Source of the DNA: Holophagales bacterium UBA5704
GTDB lineage: Bacteria > Acidobacteriota > Thermoanaerobaculia > Multivoradales > UBA5704
Reading direction: 5' to 3'
DNA: 15,729 nt
Assembly: GCA_002420005.1 (NCBI GenBank)
Contig: DIHE01000164.1
Location: forward strand, 1 to 15,729
Every line of letters starts with the position of its first letter. Positions within the stretch are counted from its first letter, which is position 1. The notes under the pieces are model-generated. The model was not told where the DNA came from. It saw only the letters and a program-made list of their open reading frames with translations, and made no database searches. A program made the translations under genes and the position numbers. Below, piece after piece: positions 13,506-15,729 of the stretch.

Positions 13506-15729
13506 GCATGGAGGTTCTGCTCGGAGAGCTTGAGAGCGAAGGGCCCGCCCTGATCCGCCTGGCCGAAACGGTTTCGCTCGCTGTGCGGGTCGACCCTCCG
13601 CTTTTACGTCGGGCTCGCCGCACGTTCGTACCCGAAGCAGACGCCAGCGTTGAGGCCGATCTCTGGCGCAGCCCGCTTGTCCAGGCCCGTGGCCCCGAGG
13701 GATTCGTTTTCTTCCCAGAAGCCGCGGAGGTGCTCCGATGGCGGCTCGCGAAAGACGAAGACGGCCGCCGCCTGACCGACGCCTGGGAGCTGACCGAGCG
13801 CATGCACAAGCACCTTTCCCCAGCTCTTCTCCTTGAGGAGAAGATCGCCTACCTTTCGGTCTCATCGGACCCCGGTGCCTTTGGGCAGATCGAGAACCTG
13901 TTGCAGACGGCTATGTCTGCGCTGGTTCTCGGTGAGCGGAGGGGGCTCGTCCACTGGGCTGCCCGTGCGCTGCCGGCTCTGCCCTCGACGGTTCGCACCC
14001 TGGAAACTGCCCGTATGCTCGATGCCGCTGCCCGACTGCGCCTGAACGGCGACGCGCGGCCGCTCCGCTCGTTCGGGGCTTTCCCTGATTGGCTCCGCTT
14101 CGTCGTCCCGAACAACCTCTCTCGGACCTCGATCACTGTTCGGCTCTTCGAGGGTGCGATCGAGCTCGATGCCCGGTCGAACCTTGAAGGGCAACAGCTT
14201 GTTTTGCCACAAACTGACCCGTTATTCGTAGAGCTGTCCTGGGATGGGGAGGTGGGAGGCGAGAGGCAGACGATTGTGGTGACCTTGAGGAAGGGAGAGG
14301 TACGACAAATTCCGGTTGTCGTCCAGAAGTTGCGACTGCAGACCCTTCTGGGCGAAATCTATAACCTCCGCCGAGCCGCGCAGATCTTCATCTCGCATGC
14401 CTCCGCCGACGACCCTTTCGCGGCTGAGCTACGCCGGGAGCTGGAAGCCCGCCGGCTTCCGGTGTGGGTGGACGCCCGCCGCCTGCGCGGGGGCGACAAG
14501 CTGGGGCCGGAGATCGAAAAAGCGATCGAGACGGCCACGCAGGTGCTCGTCGTGCTAAGCCCGCACACCGTCAATTCACCGTGGGTGCGCCGCGAGGTCC
14601 AGAAAGCCCTCGCGGTCGAGCAGCGGCGGAAGGCGGACGGCTACCGCGTGATTCCGGTGCTGCTGCCCGGCATCACCCCTGGTGCGCTTGGCACCTGGTT
14701 CGACGAGGAGCCGGTCGCCGAGCCCATCGAGATCGGCCCGACCGGTCTGAGCGCGGCGCTGCCCCGCCTGCTCGCGGCGTTGGGCGAGCGCCTTCCCACC
14801 GATGCGAAGCCGTTCGAGGAGCCGGACGCCAGGCCGGTCGCGGAGCTGTTCCTTACCCTCAACAATCCCACGGTCGAGACGGTTGAAGGAAAGCGCCGCG
14901 CACGGGCGACGGCCACGCTCGTCTATGAGCCGGCCGATTCCGGTGCGCGGAGCCTCGTGAGCCAGCGGCGGTACTCCTTCACGGCTCCCCTCGGTCCCAT
15001 CGAGACCGCGGACCTGCGGTGGTACCTGGAGAGCTATCACCTCTGGCCGGTCGGCGTGTTCCAGGAACGCGCGGCGGGCATCGAGGCGAGACTGCCGGCG
15101 TGGGGTGCAGAGCTGTTCAAGGCTGCCCTGGGCGAGGAGGAGGCGCGCGAGGCTCTCTCCGCCTGGCAGAACGCCCAGAAGGCCGAGCGCCGCTTCTCCG
15201 TGCAGGTGGACGGCGATCTGCCAAAAGGCGCGACCGAGGAGGCCCGGGCCTCCGCGCAAGAGGCGGCCAACGAGCTGCTGGGGCTGCCGTGGGAGCTTCT
15301 GCACGATGGCGACGCTTGGCTGTTCCAGGGCCGGGACGCCGTGCGCATCCGCCGGCGCCTGCCCAATCGCAAGTTTCAACCGGCCCGGCCCTCCGCCTTG
15401 CCGCTGCGCATCCTGGCCCTCAGCCCGCGGCCGGAGAAGGCGGGGTATTTCGATCACCGCAGCAGCGCCGAGCCGCTGACCGCGGCGGTGGAGAGCCTCG
15501 GTGCCCTCGCCCGCCTGACGGTTCTCCAGCCGCCCACCTACGTGGAGCTGGAAAAGGCCCTGCAAACCGCCGCGGAGCGCGACGAGCCCTTCGATGTCGT
15601 CCACTTCGACGGCCACGGCATCTATGACCGCCGGCAGGGTCTGGGCGGCTTGTGCTTCGAGGCGCTCGGTGATCGGCCGGACGAGCGGCCGATGGACCTG
15701 GTCTACGCCGACCGGCTGGCGGGTCTGTT
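13502..15729 (+). CDS. MoxR-system N-terminal region fused to TIR and CHAT domains, cut by right edge
   Basis: At least 742 residues, starting at ATG 13502 in an ATGA overlap with the vWA gene, with GGGAGAG upstream; ATG 13508 is an alternative. Residues 1-290 contain 'EADLWRSPLVQARGPEG' (51-67) and 'HKHLSPALLLEEKIAYL', which I recall as conserved in proteins encoded beside MoxR ATPases, there often fused to formylglycine-generating-enzyme-like domains. Residues about 292-430 are a canonical bacterial TIR: 'AAQIFISHASADD', 'VWVDARRLRGGDKLGPEI', and 'NSPWVRREV' with Glu365 as catalytic candidate. Residues about 460-742 form a CHAT (caspase-like) domain: 'LGLPWELLHDG' near 595 and 'VVHFDGHGIYD' with His705 as catalytic candidate. 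The partner Cys would lie beyond the window. Likely a sensor or adaptor fused to two toxic outputs, NAD+ cleavage and proteolysis, controlled by MoxR and vWA. Confidence 0.85.
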   Translation, partial: MSMEVLLGELESEGPALIRLAETVSLAVRVDPPLLRRARRTFVPEADASVEADLWRSPLVQARGPEGFVFFPEAAEVLRWRLAKDEDGRRLTDAWELTERMHKHLSPALLLEEKIAYLSVSSDPGAFGQIENLLQTAMSALVLGERRGLVHWAARALPALPSTVRTLETARMLDAAARLRLNGDARPLRSFGAFPDWLRFVVPNNLSRTSITVRLFEGAIELDARSNLEGQQLVLPQTDPLFVELSWDGEVGGERQTIVVTLRKGEVRQIPVVVQKLRLQTLLGEIYNLRRAAQIFISHASADDPFAAELRRELEARRLPVWVDARRLRGGDKLGPEIEKAIETATQVLVVLSPHTVNSPWVRREVQKALAVEQRRKADGYRVIPVLLPGITPGALGTWFDEEPVAEPIEIGPTGLSAALPRLLAALGERLPTDAKPFEEPDARPVAELFLTLNNPTVETVEGKRRARATATLVYEPADSGARSLVSQRRYSFTAPLGPIETADLRWYLESYHLWPVGVFQERAAGIEARLPAWGAELFKAALGEEEAREALSAWQNAQKAERRFSVQVDGDLPKGATEEARASAQEAANELLGLPWELLHDGDAWLFQGRDAVRIRRRLPNRKFQPARPSALPLRILALSPRPEKAGYFDHRSSAEPLTAAVESLGALARLTVLQPPTYVELEKALQTAAERDEPFDVVHFDGHGIYDRRQGLGGLCFEALGDRPDERPMDLVYADRLAGL

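Noticed and set aside
14576..15616. Leftward 346-codon open frame opposite the TIR-CHAT gene
   Set aside because: Shadow frame; the rightward frame carries clear TIR and CHAT motifs and continues off the edge.

Overview
The window is GC-rich (about 65% by eye) with dense, overlapping, strongly G/C-third-position genes. It reads as an accessory region of a large-genome, high-GC bacterium. Acidobacteriota, Myxococcota or Planctomycetota would all fit; this is inference from composition and gene content only, since no rRNA, tRNA or housekeeping gene is present.

Left part (1-2900), a small mobile-element-like module. A leftward XRE-type helix-turn-helix gene runs off the left edge (1-371). It is divergent from a rightward gene for an archaeo-eukaryotic-primase (AEP) protein with a PriCT-like region (477-1946). 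A compact multi-hairpin segment follows the primase (1979-2050). Next is a leftward 169-residue protein of unknown function (2234-2743), whose whole transcription unit can be read: a near-consensus sigma-70 promoter (2855-2883), a Shine-Dalgarno, the CDS, and a hairpin plus T-rich terminator (2185-2224).

Middle part (2744-8223). A stretch of about 830 bp without a gene carries a 10-bp inverted repeat (2969-3009). It leads to a 744-residue orphan protein rich in beta-strand and amphipathic-helix segments (3578-5812). Two strong inverted repeats separate it from a leftward, decayed glycoside-hydrolase-like gene (about 5997-8090). That gene has a reading-frame change near 7518, a second one near 7125-7150 that probably marks an internal deletion, and no recognisable 5' end.

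Right part (8224-15729, running off the right edge), the main find. Five rightward genes overlap at every junction (GTGA, 11 bp, ATGA, ATGA), so they form one translationally coupled operon: (1) an alpha/beta-hydrolase, lipase-like protein; (2) a caspase-like peptidase fused to a TIR domain and an uncharacterised C-terminal region; (3) a MoxR-type AAA+ ATPase; (4) a vWA-like partner with a degenerate metal-binding motif; (5) a conserved MoxR-system N-terminal region fused to TIR and CHAT (caspase-like) domains. MoxR plus vWA is the NTP-dependent control pair of the vWA-MoxR ternary conflict systems known from comparative genomics. Here it is packed with up to five predicted effector domains: one esterase, two TIRs and two caspase-fold peptidases. 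I infer an anti-phage or programmed-death system in which the ATPase and vWA protein hold several toxic enzymes in check until an invasion signal is sensed. A tandem 9-bp repeat just upstream (8177-8194) is a candidate control site.
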